Positions 53,334-61,460 of a stretch of 64,000 nucleotides of DNA are shown here, piece by piece. The stretch comes from Allobosea robiniae (GTDB taxonomy: Bacteria; Pseudomonadota; Alphaproteobacteria; Rhizobiales; Beijerinckiaceae), in NCBI RefSeq assembly GCF_900102525.1, contig NZ_FNBZ01000005.1:310001-374000 (forward strand), in the 5' to 3' direction. Position 1 is the stretch's first letter. Each line of letters begins with the position of its first letter. The notes beneath the pieces were generated by a model. The model was not told the DNA's origin. It made no database searches and saw nothing but the letters and a program-made list of their open reading frames with translations. The translations under genes were made by a program, and so were the position numbers.

Positions 53334-54980
53334 TCAGCGGCGGAAGCCGCCGCCGATCACCCCGCCAAGCGCGCCGCCGAGGATGGAACCGAAGGCCGCC
53401 GCCCCGGCACTGTCGCCCGTATCGCCGTCACGCGTCCGGACACGGCCCTGATAACCGGTGCTGGTCGTCCCGCGGCGCGGAGTAGTCGAGCCCTGATAGG
53501 TTTCGCCACGCTCGCGGGCGATATCACGCCGGTACATCTCGTCGCCGTCATAGGTGACGCTGCGCGTCGACTTGCCGTTCGGCTGGCCATCGCTCGCCGT
53601 CTTGCGCTTTTTCTCAGCCGCAGCCTTCTCCTCGGCGAGCACTGCCTGATAGGCCGTCTCGCTCTGGGCGCGGAGCGCACTCACCTGCATCGCGGTCAGG
53701 AAGCCGGTCTCCGGAATGCTGCGCGACTTCTGCCAGGCCTGGATCGCCTTGCGGTGTGCCGGGCCGAAATTGGCCGCCGCCTTGCCCGGCTGGAAGCCGC
53801 TGACGCGCAGGCGGGTCTGCACCTCGCGCCGATCCTTGGCCCCGAGCTTCATCGCGGTTTCGGTCTGCGCCGTGCCGATCTCCTGCTTCAGCGCCTCCTC
53901 GGTGACGCCGGGCGGCGTCGCCAGGAAACCGGCCGCCGGCTTAGCCGTCTCCAGGCTGGCGAGGCGGTTGCGGGCGAAGGTCGCGAACTGCCCCGACGGG
54001 AAGGCGTCGAGATAGGCGCGATAGTCGGCAGCGGAATTGCCGCGCTCGGCGACTTCCCAGGTCTTGATGTCGATCTGGGCGCGATCGAGCGACGGGGCGG
54101 CCGGCATCGCCGGCATGGGCACGGCGGCGTCGATGGTCTTGGTCGCGGCCACGCCCGGATCGACCGCGGCGAGCTTCAGCGTCGGGTTCATCTTGAACTC
54201 GCCGATGATCGAGGAATTGGTCCAGGGCTTCTGCTTCTTGTTGGTGGTTTCCCAGACATCGGCCCGCACGCGGTCCATCACCGTGGTGATCGACACCTCG
54301 GGCGTCTCGATGTGCTTGAGCAGCGCGCTGGTGAAGGGGCTGTTGCCATCCCGCTCGCCGTCCATCGCCGTGGCGCGCGGATCGGTCGCGAAGGCGATCA
54401 GGATGCCCGAAGCCGACTGCGTCTCGATCGCGGTCAGGCCGCGGGTGACGGCGCGCGACTTCGCGGCGAGCTGGGCCGCGAAGGGATTGTCGCGGCAGGC
54501 GTCGAGGATGACGATGTTGACGCGCTCGTCGCGCTGCATCTGGCGCAGGATGAGCTGGACATTGACCGCGCGGAAATCGAGATCGGCTTCCGAACGCAGC
54601 GAGGCGTCGACCGGGATGAGATAGTTGTCGTCGCCGACGGCGATGCCGTGACCGGCATAATAGACGAGGCCGGCCTTGGCGCCGTCGAGCTTCTGCGCGA
54701 ATTCGCGCACGATGCCCGTCATCGCGTCCATCTTGAGATCGTAGCCTTCGACCACGTCGAAGCCGAGACGCTTCAGCGCAGCCGAGATGCCCTTGGCATC
54801 GCGCTGCGGATTGGCGAGCGGCGGCACCGCCGTATAGGCGCTGTTGCCGATGACGAGCGCGACCCGCCGCTCGGGCACGGCCGCGGAAGCAGGCGAGGCC
54901 AGCGCCACCGCTGAGAGCACCAGCGCAAAGGCAACGGCCATTCGGGCACGGAACCCCGGAACCAGAGACGCGAAGCTCAC
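53334..54980 (-). CDS. Exported caspase-family (C14) protein with peptidoglycan-binding-like domain
   Basis: A 548-residue protein from the GTG at 54980, which has GGGAGG five bases upstream; an ATG at 54941 is also possible. A signal peptide (hydrophobic MAVAFALVLSAVALASPASA, cut after about residue 33) sends it to the periplasm. The metacaspase-like domain has H111 in VYYAGHGIAVGDDNYLIP and C162 in VILDACRDNPF, the Cys-His dyad. After a hinge come a domain with VQTRLRVSGFQPG and FGPAHRKAIQAWQ resembling PG_binding_1, a Lys/Glu-rich stretch, and a Gly-rich end. Substrate unknown. Confidence 0.85.
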   Translation of the reverse strand: MSFASLVPGFRARMAVAFALVLSAVALASPASAAVPERRVALVIGNSAYTAVPPLANPQRDAKGISAALKRLGFDVVEGYDLKMDAMTGIVREFAQKLDGAKAGLVYYAGHGIAVGDDNYLIPVDASLRSEADLDFRAVNVQLILRQMQRDERVNIVILDACRDNPFAAQLAAKSRAVTRGLTAIETQSASGILIAFATDPRATAMDGERDGNSPFTSALLKHIETPEVSITTVMDRVRADVWETTNKKQKPWTNSSIIGEFKMNPTLKLAAVDPGVAATKTIDAAVPMPAMPAAPSLDRAQIDIKTWEVAERGNSAADYRAYLDAFPSGQFATFARNRLASLETAKPAAGFLATPPGVTEEALKQEIGTAQTETAMKLGAKDRREVQTRLRVSGFQPGKAAANFGPAHRKAIQAWQKSRSIPETGFLTAMQVSALRAQSETAYQAVLAEEKAAAEKKRKTASDGQPNGKSTRSVTYDGDEMYRRDIARERGETYQGSTTPRRGTTSTGYQGRVRTRDGDTGDSAGAAAFGSILGGALGGVIGGGFRR

Positions 54981-55377
54981 GACAACCTCCCCAATTCGGC
55001 AATCGGCTGCCCGCCCGCAACGGTCGGCGCAGCGCACGAATAAAAAACGCAGTAATATGGACGAAAGCCAGCCGCCGTTTTTACCGCAACACGCTCCGAT
55101 GGTAAACCGGAACCTCTCTTCGTCGCGCGAACCGCGCTGCGGGTTCAAATCTGTTTCGCAGCGTGCGCCCGGCCGCCAGCATCGCGCCGCCCCGAAGACC
55201 GCGACATCCTCCGATTGCATGAGACCCGTGGCATAAGACGAAGGGATGAGAGCGCATCTGCCCAGACCGCTTTGACGTCAGCGAGCGTTGACTTATGCCC
55301 GGAGCGCGGTGCAGCATGACATGCAAGGGGAACCGCATAAACAAGAAAGATAAAGCTGATGAGGGCTGACAACCGGC
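54981..55377. other. Intergenic region between the caspase-like and liv genes
   Basis: About 400 bases with no convincing gene on either strand. It must hold the divergent promoters. A TGACGTCA palindrome at 55273-55280 and a nearby TTGACT are noticeable but too slight to call. Confidence 0.5.
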
Positions 55378-56148
55378 ATGGCTGAAGACACTATTCTTTC
55401 GACTTCAGGTCTTACTAAAGAATTTGCCGGCTTTACAGCTGTGAACAGCGTCGACCTCAGCGTGCGCCGGGGGTCTATCCACGCTCTGATCGGCCCGAAT
55501 GGCGCCGGCAAGACGACTTGCTTCAACCTGCTGACCAAGTTCCTCGCGCCGACACGGGGCTCGATCGTCTATAACGGCCGCGACATCTCGCGCGAAAAGC
55601 CGGCGGAGATCGCCCGGCTCGGCCTCGTCCGCTCGTTCCAGATCTCGGCGGTGTTCCCGCAGCTCTCGGTGCTGACCAATGTCCGCATCGCCCTGCAGCG
55701 GCGCAAGCGCGGCGATTCCTTCGATTTCTGGCGCTCGGAGCGGGTGCTGAGCGAACTCGACGCCGAGGCGAGGAGCCTGATCGAAGCTGTCGGCCTCACG
55801 CCATTTCTCGGCCTCACGGCGGGCGAGCTCTCCTATGGCCGCAAGCGCGCGCTCGAGATCGCGACGACGCTGGCGCTCGAGCCGGAGATGCTGCTGCTCG
55901 ACGAGCCGATGGCCGGGATGGGCCGCGAGGATGTCGAGCGCATCGCGGCGCTGATCCGCAAGATCTCGAAGAACCGCACCATCCTGATGGTCGAGCACAA
56001 TCTCTCGGTCGTCGCCTCGCTCTCGGACCGGATTACCGTGCTGGCGCGCGGACAGGTGCTGGCGGAGGGCGACTACGCCACCGTCTCGAAGGATCCGCGC
56101 GTGATCGAGGCCTATATCGGCTCGGGAGGCGGCCATGGCCACCACTGA
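55378..56148 (+). CDS. livG: Branched-chain-amino-acid-type ABC transporter ATPase LivG
   Basis: A 256-residue ABC ATPase. Walker A is GPNGAGKTTCFN, the signature region is ELSYGRKRALEIATTLALEP (a YGRKR variant usual for LivG), and Walker B is MLLLDEPMAGM. LivG powers uptake of amino acids or related compounds with LivF. It overlaps livF by 14 bases. The start at 55378 gives the usual N-terminus ILSTSGLTKEFAGFTAV. Confidence 0.9.
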   Translation: MAEDTILSTSGLTKEFAGFTAVNSVDLSVRRGSIHALIGPNGAGKTTCFNLLTKFLAPTRGSIVYNGRDISREKPAEIARLGLVRSFQISAVFPQLSVLTNVRIALQRRKRGDSFDFWRSERVLSELDAEARSLIEAVGLTPFLGLTAGELSYGRKRALEIATTLALEPEMLLLDEPMAGMGREDVERIAALIRKISKNRTILMVEHNLSVVASLSDRITVLARGQVLAEGDYATVSKDPRVIEAYIGSGGGHGHH

Positions 56149-56875
56149 GGCACTGAAGACGCCCGCGACCGGCACCGCCCCGCTGCTGAGGGTGAGCGGG
56201 CTCGAGGCCTGGTATGGCGAGAGCCATGTCCTGCACGGCATCGATTTCGACGTGGCGCCCGGCGAGGTGGTGACCCTGCTCGGCCGCAACGGCGCCGGCA
56301 AGACCACGACGCTGAAGTCGATCATGGGCGTGATCGGCAAGCGCAAGGGCTCGGTCGTGCTGGAGGGCACCGAGACGATCGCGCTGCCCTCGCGCGCGAT
56401 CGCAAGGCTCGGCATCGGCTTCGTGCCGGAGGAACGCGGCATCTATTCCTCGCTCTCGGTCGAGGAGAACCTGATGCTGCCGCCGCAGGTCCGGCCGGGC
56501 GGGCTCTCGCTGGAGGCGATCTTCACGCTCTTCCCCAACATCAAGGAACGGCTGAAGAGCCAGGGCACCAAGCTCTCCGGCGGCGAGCAGCAGATGCTGG
56601 CGATCGGGCGCATCCTGCGCACCGGCGCGCATCTGCTCCTGTTGGACGAGCCGACCGAGGGCCTCGCCCCCGTCATCATCGAGCAGATCGGCCGCACCAT
56701 CGCGAAACTGAAGCAGGACGGCTTCACCATCATCCTGGTCGAGCAGAATTTCCGCTTCGCCCAGACCGTCGCGGACCGGCACTACATCGTCGAGCAGGGC
56801 AAGGTCATCGACATGATCCCCAATGCCGAACTCGACGCCAATATCGACAAGCTGCACAGATATCTCGGCGTCTGA
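56135..56875 (+). CDS. livF: Branched-chain-amino-acid-type ABC transporter ATPase LivF
   Basis: A 246-residue ABC ATPase with Walker A GRNGAGKTTTLK, signature LSGGEQQMLAIGRIL and Walker B LLLLDEPTEGLAPVI, followed by IILVEQN. The TEGLAP stretch is the LivF type. It partners LivG; no separate start is likely because the motif YGESHVLHGIDF sits at the usual distance. The gene ends 76 bases before the binding-protein gene. Confidence 0.91.
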   Translation: MATTEALKTPATGTAPLLRVSGLEAWYGESHVLHGIDFDVAPGEVVTLLGRNGAGKTTTLKSIMGVIGKRKGSVVLEGTETIALPSRAIARLGIGFVPEERGIYSSLSVEENLMLPPQVRPGGLSLEAIFTLFPNIKERLKSQGTKLSGGEQQMLAIGRILRTGAHLLLLDEPTEGLAPVIIEQIGRTIAKLKQDGFTIILVEQNFRFAQTVADRHYIVEQGKVIDMIPNAELDANIDKLHRYLGV

Positions 56876-56951
56876 CGGCCCGGGCGACAGACCCGGACCG
56901 GAGGTCAAAAAAATCGGCGAAACGCCGGCAACCAAACGAGGGAGAACGACA

Positions 56952-58157
56952 ATGAAGCTGAAGATGTTTCTGGCCGCGAGCGCGCTCGCGGCGGTGATGG
57001 CGAGCCCCGCCCTCGCCCAGCAGATCTCGGTCAAGGCCGGCGTGCTGAACGACCGTTCCGGCCTCTATGCCGACCTTTCCGGCGAAGGCTCGGTCATCGC
57101 CGCGCGCATGGCGGTGGAGGACTTCAAGGCCGCCGACAAGGGCATCAAGGTCGAGATCGTCTCGGCCGACCACCAGAACAAGCCGGATGTCGGCTCGACC
57201 ATCGCCCGGCAGTGGTACGACCAGGACGGCGTCGACCTGATCCTCGACGTGCCGACCTCCTCGGTCGCGCTGGCGGTGAGCCAGATCACCAAGGAGAAGA
57301 ACAAGGTCCACATCAACTCCGGCGCGGCCACCTCCGACCTCACCGGAAAGGCCTGCAACGCCAACACCATCCACTGGACCTACGACACCTACGCTCTAGC
57401 CCAGGGCACCGGCGGCGCCATGGTCAAGGCCGGCGGCGACACCTGGTTCTTCCTCACCGCCGATTATGCCTTCGGCCATGCGCTGGAACGCGACACCGCC
57501 GCCGTCGTCACCAAGGCGGGCGGCAAGGTGCTCGGCGCGGTGCGCACCCCGTTCCCCGGCACCGACTTCTCCTCCTTCCTGCTGCAGGCGCAGGCTTCGA
57601 AGGCCAAGGTCATCGGCCTGGCGAATGCCGGCGGCGACACGATCAACTCGATCAAGCAGGCGGGCGAGTTCGGCATCGTCGCGGGCGGGCAGAAGCTCGC
57701 GGGCCTGCTCGTGTTCCTGACCGACGTGCATTCCCTCGGGCTCCAGGCGGCGCAGGGCCTTGTCCTGACCGAATCGTTCTATTGGGACACGAACGAAGGC
57801 ACGCGCGCCTGGTCCGATCGCTTCTCCAAGCTGAATGGCGGCAAGCGCCCCACCATGGTCCAGGCCGGCGTCTATTCCGGCATGCTGCACTATCTCAAGG
57901 CGGTCGAGGCGGCGAAGAGCAAGGATGCCGCCGCCGTCGTCGCCAAGATGAAGGAACTGCCGACCGACGACCCGCTCTTCGGCAAGGGCTCGGTGCGGGC
58001 CGACGGCCGCAAGATGCATGACATGTATCTCTTCGAGGTGAAGAAGCCCTCCGAGTCGAAGGGCCCGTGGGACTACTACAAGCAGGTCGCGGTGCTGCCG
58101 GCCGACCAGGCGTTCCGGCCGCTCTCGGAAAGCGAGTGCCCGCTCGTCAAGAAGTGA
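56952..58157 (+). CDS. ABC transporter substrate-binding protein (Peripla_BP_6, Liv type)
   Basis: A 401-residue periplasmic binding protein. MKLKMFLAASALAAVMASPALA is a signal peptide with cleavage at ALA-QQ. The mature part (GVLNDRSGLYADLSGEGSV, FLTADYAFGHALERD, GLANAGGDTINSIKQAGEFG) is the two-domain leucine-binding-protein fold. The ligand could be an amino acid, a short-chain amide or an aromatic acid; the sequence does not decide it. GGGAG stands ten bases upstream of the ATG. A palindromic repeat follows before livH. Confidence 0.88.
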   Translation: MKLKMFLAASALAAVMASPALAQQISVKAGVLNDRSGLYADLSGEGSVIAARMAVEDFKAADKGIKVEIVSADHQNKPDVGSTIARQWYDQDGVDLILDVPTSSVALAVSQITKEKNKVHINSGAATSDLTGKACNANTIHWTYDTYALAQGTGGAMVKAGGDTWFFLTADYAFGHALERDTAAVVTKAGGKVLGAVRTPFPGTDFSSFLLQAQASKAKVIGLANAGGDTINSIKQAGEFGIVAGGQKLAGLLVFLTDVHSLGLQAAQGLVLTESFYWDTNEGTRAWSDRFSKLNGGKRPTMVQAGVYSGMLHYLKAVEAAKSKDAAAVVAKMKELPTDDPLFGKGSVRADGRKMHDMYLFEVKKPSESKGPWDYYKQVAVLPADQAFRPLSESECPLVKK

Positions 58158-58188
58158 GCGGCTGAACGCCGCTCAGAAGCCCTCCGCC

Positions 58189-58285
58189 GTCATCCCGGGC
58201 GACCGCAGGTCGACCCGGGATCCATCGGAGAGCTCCGGAACTCTACGATGGATCCCGGCTCTGCGCTTCGCTTGGCCGGGATGAC
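58189..58285. repeat. Palindromic repeat element between binding-protein gene and livH (copy B)
   Basis: A 97-base imperfect palindrome bounded by GTCATCCCGG and CCGGGATGAC, with inner arms ACCCGGGATCCATCG and CGATGGATCCCGG. It shares its ends and inner arms with the element inside cobN. It can fold into a long hairpin in RNA. Confidence 0.88.
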
Positions 58286-58329
58286 GAAGAGGTTCGAGAG
58301 CCCGCCCCACACATTGATCTGAGTTCCGC

Positions 58330-59217
58330 ATGTTCGAGCTTCTAGGCGTTCCGCCGCAGGCGCTGTTCGGTCAGGTCCTTCTCGGGCTGATCAACGGCTC
58401 GTTCTACGCCATCCTCAGCCTCGGGCTGGCGGTGATCTTCGGGTTGCTCAACATCATCAACTTCACGCATGGCGCGCAGTACATGATGGGCGCCTTCGTC
58501 GCCTGGATGTGCCTGAACTATCTCGGCCTCAACTACTGGGCGGCGCTGCTGCTGGCGCCGATCATCGTCGGCGCGACTGGCATCGCGGTCGAGCGGCTGC
58601 TGCTCAAGCGGATCGCCCATCTCGACCATCTCTACGGCCTGCTCCTGACCTTCGGCCTGGCGCTGATCATCCAGGGGCTGTTCCGCAACCAGTACGGCTC
58701 GTCCGGCCTGCCCTACGCCATCCCGCCGCAGCTCGCCGGCGGCAAGAATCTCGGCTTCATGTTCCTGCCGAACTACCGCGCCTGGGTGATCGTCGCCTCG
58801 CTCGTGGTCTGCCTTTCGACCTGGTTCCTGATCGAGAAGACCAGGCTCGGCGCCTATCTGCGCGCCGCGACCGAGAACCCGACCCTGACCCAGGCCTTCG
58901 GCATCAACGTGCCGCTCTTGGTGACGCTGACCTATGGCTTCGGCGTCGCTCTCGCCGCCTTCGCCGGCGTGCTCGCCGCACCGATCTACTCGGTCAATCC
59001 CAATATGGGCGGCGACCTGATCATCGTCGTCTTCGCGGTCGTCGTGATCGGCGGCATGGGCTCGATCATGGGCGCCATCGTCACCGGCTTCTCGCTCGGT
59101 CTGGTCGAGGGCCTGACCAAGGTGTTCTACCCGGAAGGGGCCGCGACCGTGATCTTCGTCATCATGGTGCTGGTGCTCCTGGTGAAGCCCGCCGGCCTGT
59201 TCGGCCGCCCGGCCTGA
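58330..59217 (+). CDS. livH: Branched-chain-amino-acid-type ABC transporter permease LivH
   Basis: A 295-residue membrane protein with about eight hydrophobic helices. LGLINGSFYAILSLGLAVIF opens it and GLLNIINFTHGAQYM is the LivH signature; VVIGGMGSIMGAIVTGFSLG near residue 240 is the conserved cytoplasmic loop that meets the ATPase. It forms the transmembrane channel with LivM. It begins 45 bases after the repeat element. Confidence 0.92.
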   Translation: MFELLGVPPQALFGQVLLGLINGSFYAILSLGLAVIFGLLNIINFTHGAQYMMGAFVAWMCLNYLGLNYWAALLLAPIIVGATGIAVERLLLKRIAHLDHLYGLLLTFGLALIIQGLFRNQYGSSGLPYAIPPQLAGGKNLGFMFLPNYRAWVIVASLVVCLSTWFLIEKTRLGAYLRAATENPTLTQAFGINVPLLVTLTYGFGVALAAFAGVLAAPIYSVNPNMGGDLIIVVFAVVVIGGMGSIMGAIVTGFSLGLVEGLTKVFYPEGAATVIFVIMVLVLLVKPAGLFGRPA

Positions 59218-59237
59218 CACAAGCAAGGACTCAAGAC

Positions 59238-60224
59238 ATGACCGACCTTGCCTCGACCGACGCCCCCGCCGCCATCGTCACCGAGACCGATGACGGCGCA
59301 GCGCGCCTGCACCGCAACCTGTTCATCGCCATCGCCGTCGCGCTCGTGATCGCGCCCTTCGTCGCCTATCCCGTCTTCGTGATGAAGGTTTTGTGCTTCG
59401 CGCTGTTCGCGCTCGCCTTCAACCTTCTGCTTGGCTATGGCGGGCTGCTCTCCTTCGGCCACGCCGCCTATTTCGGCATGGCGAGCTATGTCAGCGCCTA
59501 CACCGCCAAGAACTGGGGCCTGACGCCCGAGCTCGCGATCCTGCTCGGCACCGCGGTCGGCGCGGCTCTCGGCCTCGTCTTCGGCGCGCTCGCAATCCGG
59601 CGCCAGGGCATCTACTTCGCCATGATCACGCTGGCGCTGGCGCAGATGGTGTTCTTCTTCTCGCTGCAGACACCGGGCTTCACCGGCGGCGAGGACGGCA
59701 TCCAGGCCGTGCCGCGCGGCAAGCTCCTCGGCCTGATCGACCTCGCCGACGACCGTGTGCTCTACTGGCTCGTCGCGGCGATCTTCATGGGCGGGCTCCT
59801 GCTGATCTACCGTGTCATCCACTCGCCCTTCGGCCAGGTCTGCAAGGCGATCCGCGACAACGAGCCCCGCGCCATCTCGCTCGGCTATCGCGCCAGCCAG
59901 TACAAGCTGATGGTCTTCGTGCTCTCGGCGACGCTCGCAGGCCTCGCCGGCGCGACCAAGGCGATCGTCTTCCAACTCGCCTCCCTCACCGACGTCTACT
60001 GGACGATGTCCGGCGAGGTCGTGCTGATGACGCTGGTCGGCGGGCTCGGCACCGTGTTCGGGCCGATCGTCGGCGCCATCGTCATCGTCGCCATGCAGAA
60101 CTACCTCGCCACGCTCGGCGCCTGGGTCACCGTCGTACAGGGCGTGATCTTCGTCCTCTGCGTCCTGCTCTTCCGCGAGGGCATCGTCGGGGTGATCTCG
60201 AAGGCGATCAGGAAGCCGCTCTGA
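59238..60224 (+). CDS. livM: Branched-chain-amino-acid-type ABC transporter permease LivM
   Basis: A 328-residue membrane protein with about nine hydrophobic helices. LLLGYGGLLSFGHAAYFGM is the LivM signature, AIRDNEPRAISLGY the cytoplasmic coupling loop, and TLVGGLGTVFGPIVGA the C-terminal conserved segment. The ATG at 59238 follows livH by 20 bases. It ends nine bases before the convergent hydrolase gene, so no terminator can be placed between them. Confidence 0.92.
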   Translation: MTDLASTDAPAAIVTETDDGAARLHRNLFIAIAVALVIAPFVAYPVFVMKVLCFALFALAFNLLLGYGGLLSFGHAAYFGMASYVSAYTAKNWGLTPELAILLGTAVGAALGLVFGALAIRRQGIYFAMITLALAQMVFFFSLQTPGFTGGEDGIQAVPRGKLLGLIDLADDRVLYWLVAAIFMGGLLLIYRVIHSPFGQVCKAIRDNEPRAISLGYRASQYKLMVFVLSATLAGLAGATKAIVFQLASLTDVYWTMSGEVVLMTLVGGLGTVFGPIVGAIVIVAMQNYLATLGAWVTVVQGVIFVLCVLLFREGIVGVISKAIRKPL

Positions 60225-60233
60225 GAGGTCCCT

Positions 60234-60764
60234 TCAGCGGATCAGCTTGGAGACCGGCCGGAACTGCGGATGCTCTGCGCTTCGCAGCCATTCGAACAAC
60301 ACCATCTCGGTGGTGACGATCTCGGCGCCGTGGCTCGCCATGCGGGCAAGCGCGATCTCCCGCGATTGCGGCACCCGCGAGCCGATCGCATCGGCCACCA
60401 CGACGACGCGGCGGCGATGCTCGAGCAGGGTCAATACCGTCTGGCCGACGCAGACATGCGCCTCGCAGCCGCAGACCACCAGCTCGCGATCCCCGGCCAC
60501 GGCCTCGAGGAAGGCCGGCTCGCCGCAGGCATCGAAGCTCATCTTGGTCACGGCCGGACCGACCTCCGCCAGGGCCGGAACCGTCGCGCCGAGGCCGCGC
60601 GGATACTGCTCGGTCAGGACCGCCGGAACGCCCAGCAACCGTGCCGCCTCGGCGAGGCGGCCGGCATTCAACAGCACTTTTTCACCGTCATGGATCGCCG
60701 GCATCAGCTTCGCCTGGAAGTCGATGACCACCAGCGTGGCATTCTTCGCGGTGAGCAGCGGCAT
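60234..60764 (-). CDS. Isochorismatase-family hydrolase
   Basis: A 176-residue cysteine hydrolase. The triad is D15 (LVVIDFQ), K74 (TKMSFDAC) and C105 (GCEAHVCV), as in nicotinamidases, isochorismatases and related amide hydrolases. SRVPQSREIALARM near the end fits the YcaC-like group. The start at 60764 (MPLLTAKNATLVVIDFQ) is fixed by the distance to D15. It is divergent from the MarR gene and convergent with livM; substrate unknown. Confidence 0.86.
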   Translation of the reverse strand: MPLLTAKNATLVVIDFQAKLMPAIHDGEKVLLNAGRLAEAARLLGVPAVLTEQYPRGLGATVPALAEVGPAVTKMSFDACGEPAFLEAVAGDRELVVCGCEAHVCVGQTVLTLLEHRRRVVVVADAIGSRVPQSREIALARMASHGAEIVTTEMVLFEWLRSAEHPQFRPVSKLIR

Positions 60765-60861
60765 GGCCCGGCCTTTCCTCTTCGTGCCGTCGAGGCGCTT
60801 CATAGCGCGGCAAGGTGCCGCCTTCGTCAACAAACGTGAAATCGCCGCGACCGAGCTTCGC

Positions 60862-60884
60862 TTGACTTGCCTAACGGCAGTCAA
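60862..60884. promoter_or_regulatory. Candidate MarR operator
   Basis: TTGACTTGCC, TAAC, GGCAGTCAA: an imperfect inverted repeat (TTGAC and GTCAA, then TGCC and GGCA) 12 bases upstream of the MarR start and 97 bases upstream of the divergent hydrolase start. Its first six bases also fit a -35 box for the marR promoter. Confidence 0.55.
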
Positions 60885-60896
60885 CATGCAGATGAA

Positions 60897-61343
60897 ATGG
60901 ACGGCAAACCGATCGTTTCCTTCGCGACGACGCTGCATGTGCGCGATCATTGCCTGTGCCTGCATGTGCAGCGCGCAGCAAGGACGCTGGCACGCCGTTT
61001 CGACGAGGCATTGCGGCCTGTCGGGCTGACGAACGGCCAGTTCTCCCTGCTGATGGCCCTGAACCGGCCGGTGCCGGCCTCGTTCGGCCCGGTCGCGGAG
61101 CTTCTGGCGATGGACCGCACAACCCTCACCGCCGCGCTGAAACCGCTGGAACGGCGCGGGCTCGTCAGCATTGCGGTCGACCCCGCGGATCGCCGCGGCC
61201 GATTGCTGACCCTGACACCTGACGGCATGGCGCTCCTCGCCTCAGCCGTGCCGATCTGGCGGCAGATGCACGAGGCCATCGAGGCCGCCATGCCCGAGAC
61301 CGCGCCGGAGAGCCTGCGCGATACCTTGCACAGCCTGGGCTGA
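60897..61343 (+). CDS. MarR-family transcriptional regulator
   Basis: A 148-residue winged-helix regulator. GLTNGQFSLLMALN begins the DNA-binding domain, VAELLAMDRTTLTAALKPLERRG is the recognition helix region, and VDPADRRGRLLTLT the wing. The ATG at 60897 is preferred to an in-frame TTG at 60867 that would overlap the inverted repeat. It is followed by a DHA2-type efflux pump at 61461, the common MarR target, and is divergent from a hydrolase. Confidence 0.85.
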   Translation: MDGKPIVSFATTLHVRDHCLCLHVQRAARTLARRFDEALRPVGLTNGQFSLLMALNRPVPASFGPVAELLAMDRTTLTAALKPLERRGLVSIAVDPADRRGRLLTLTPDGMALLASAVPIWRQMHEAIEAAMPETAPESLRDTLHSLG

Positions 61344-61460
61344 ACCACGGCAGCTTGCCCCGCCTCCGCCGCAGGGCGGCCCCGCCAACGTGTCTCTGGC
61401 GCATAGCGCCCGCCGCGATTACCCTCCCGCCATTCCCTAGACGCAAGCAAGATCACAGCC

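Noticed and set aside
55090..55175. tRNA-like look around GGTTCAAATCTG in the intergenic region before livG
   Set aside because: A T-loop-like string is present, but I found no matching acceptor stem, anticodon arm or D-arm on either strand.
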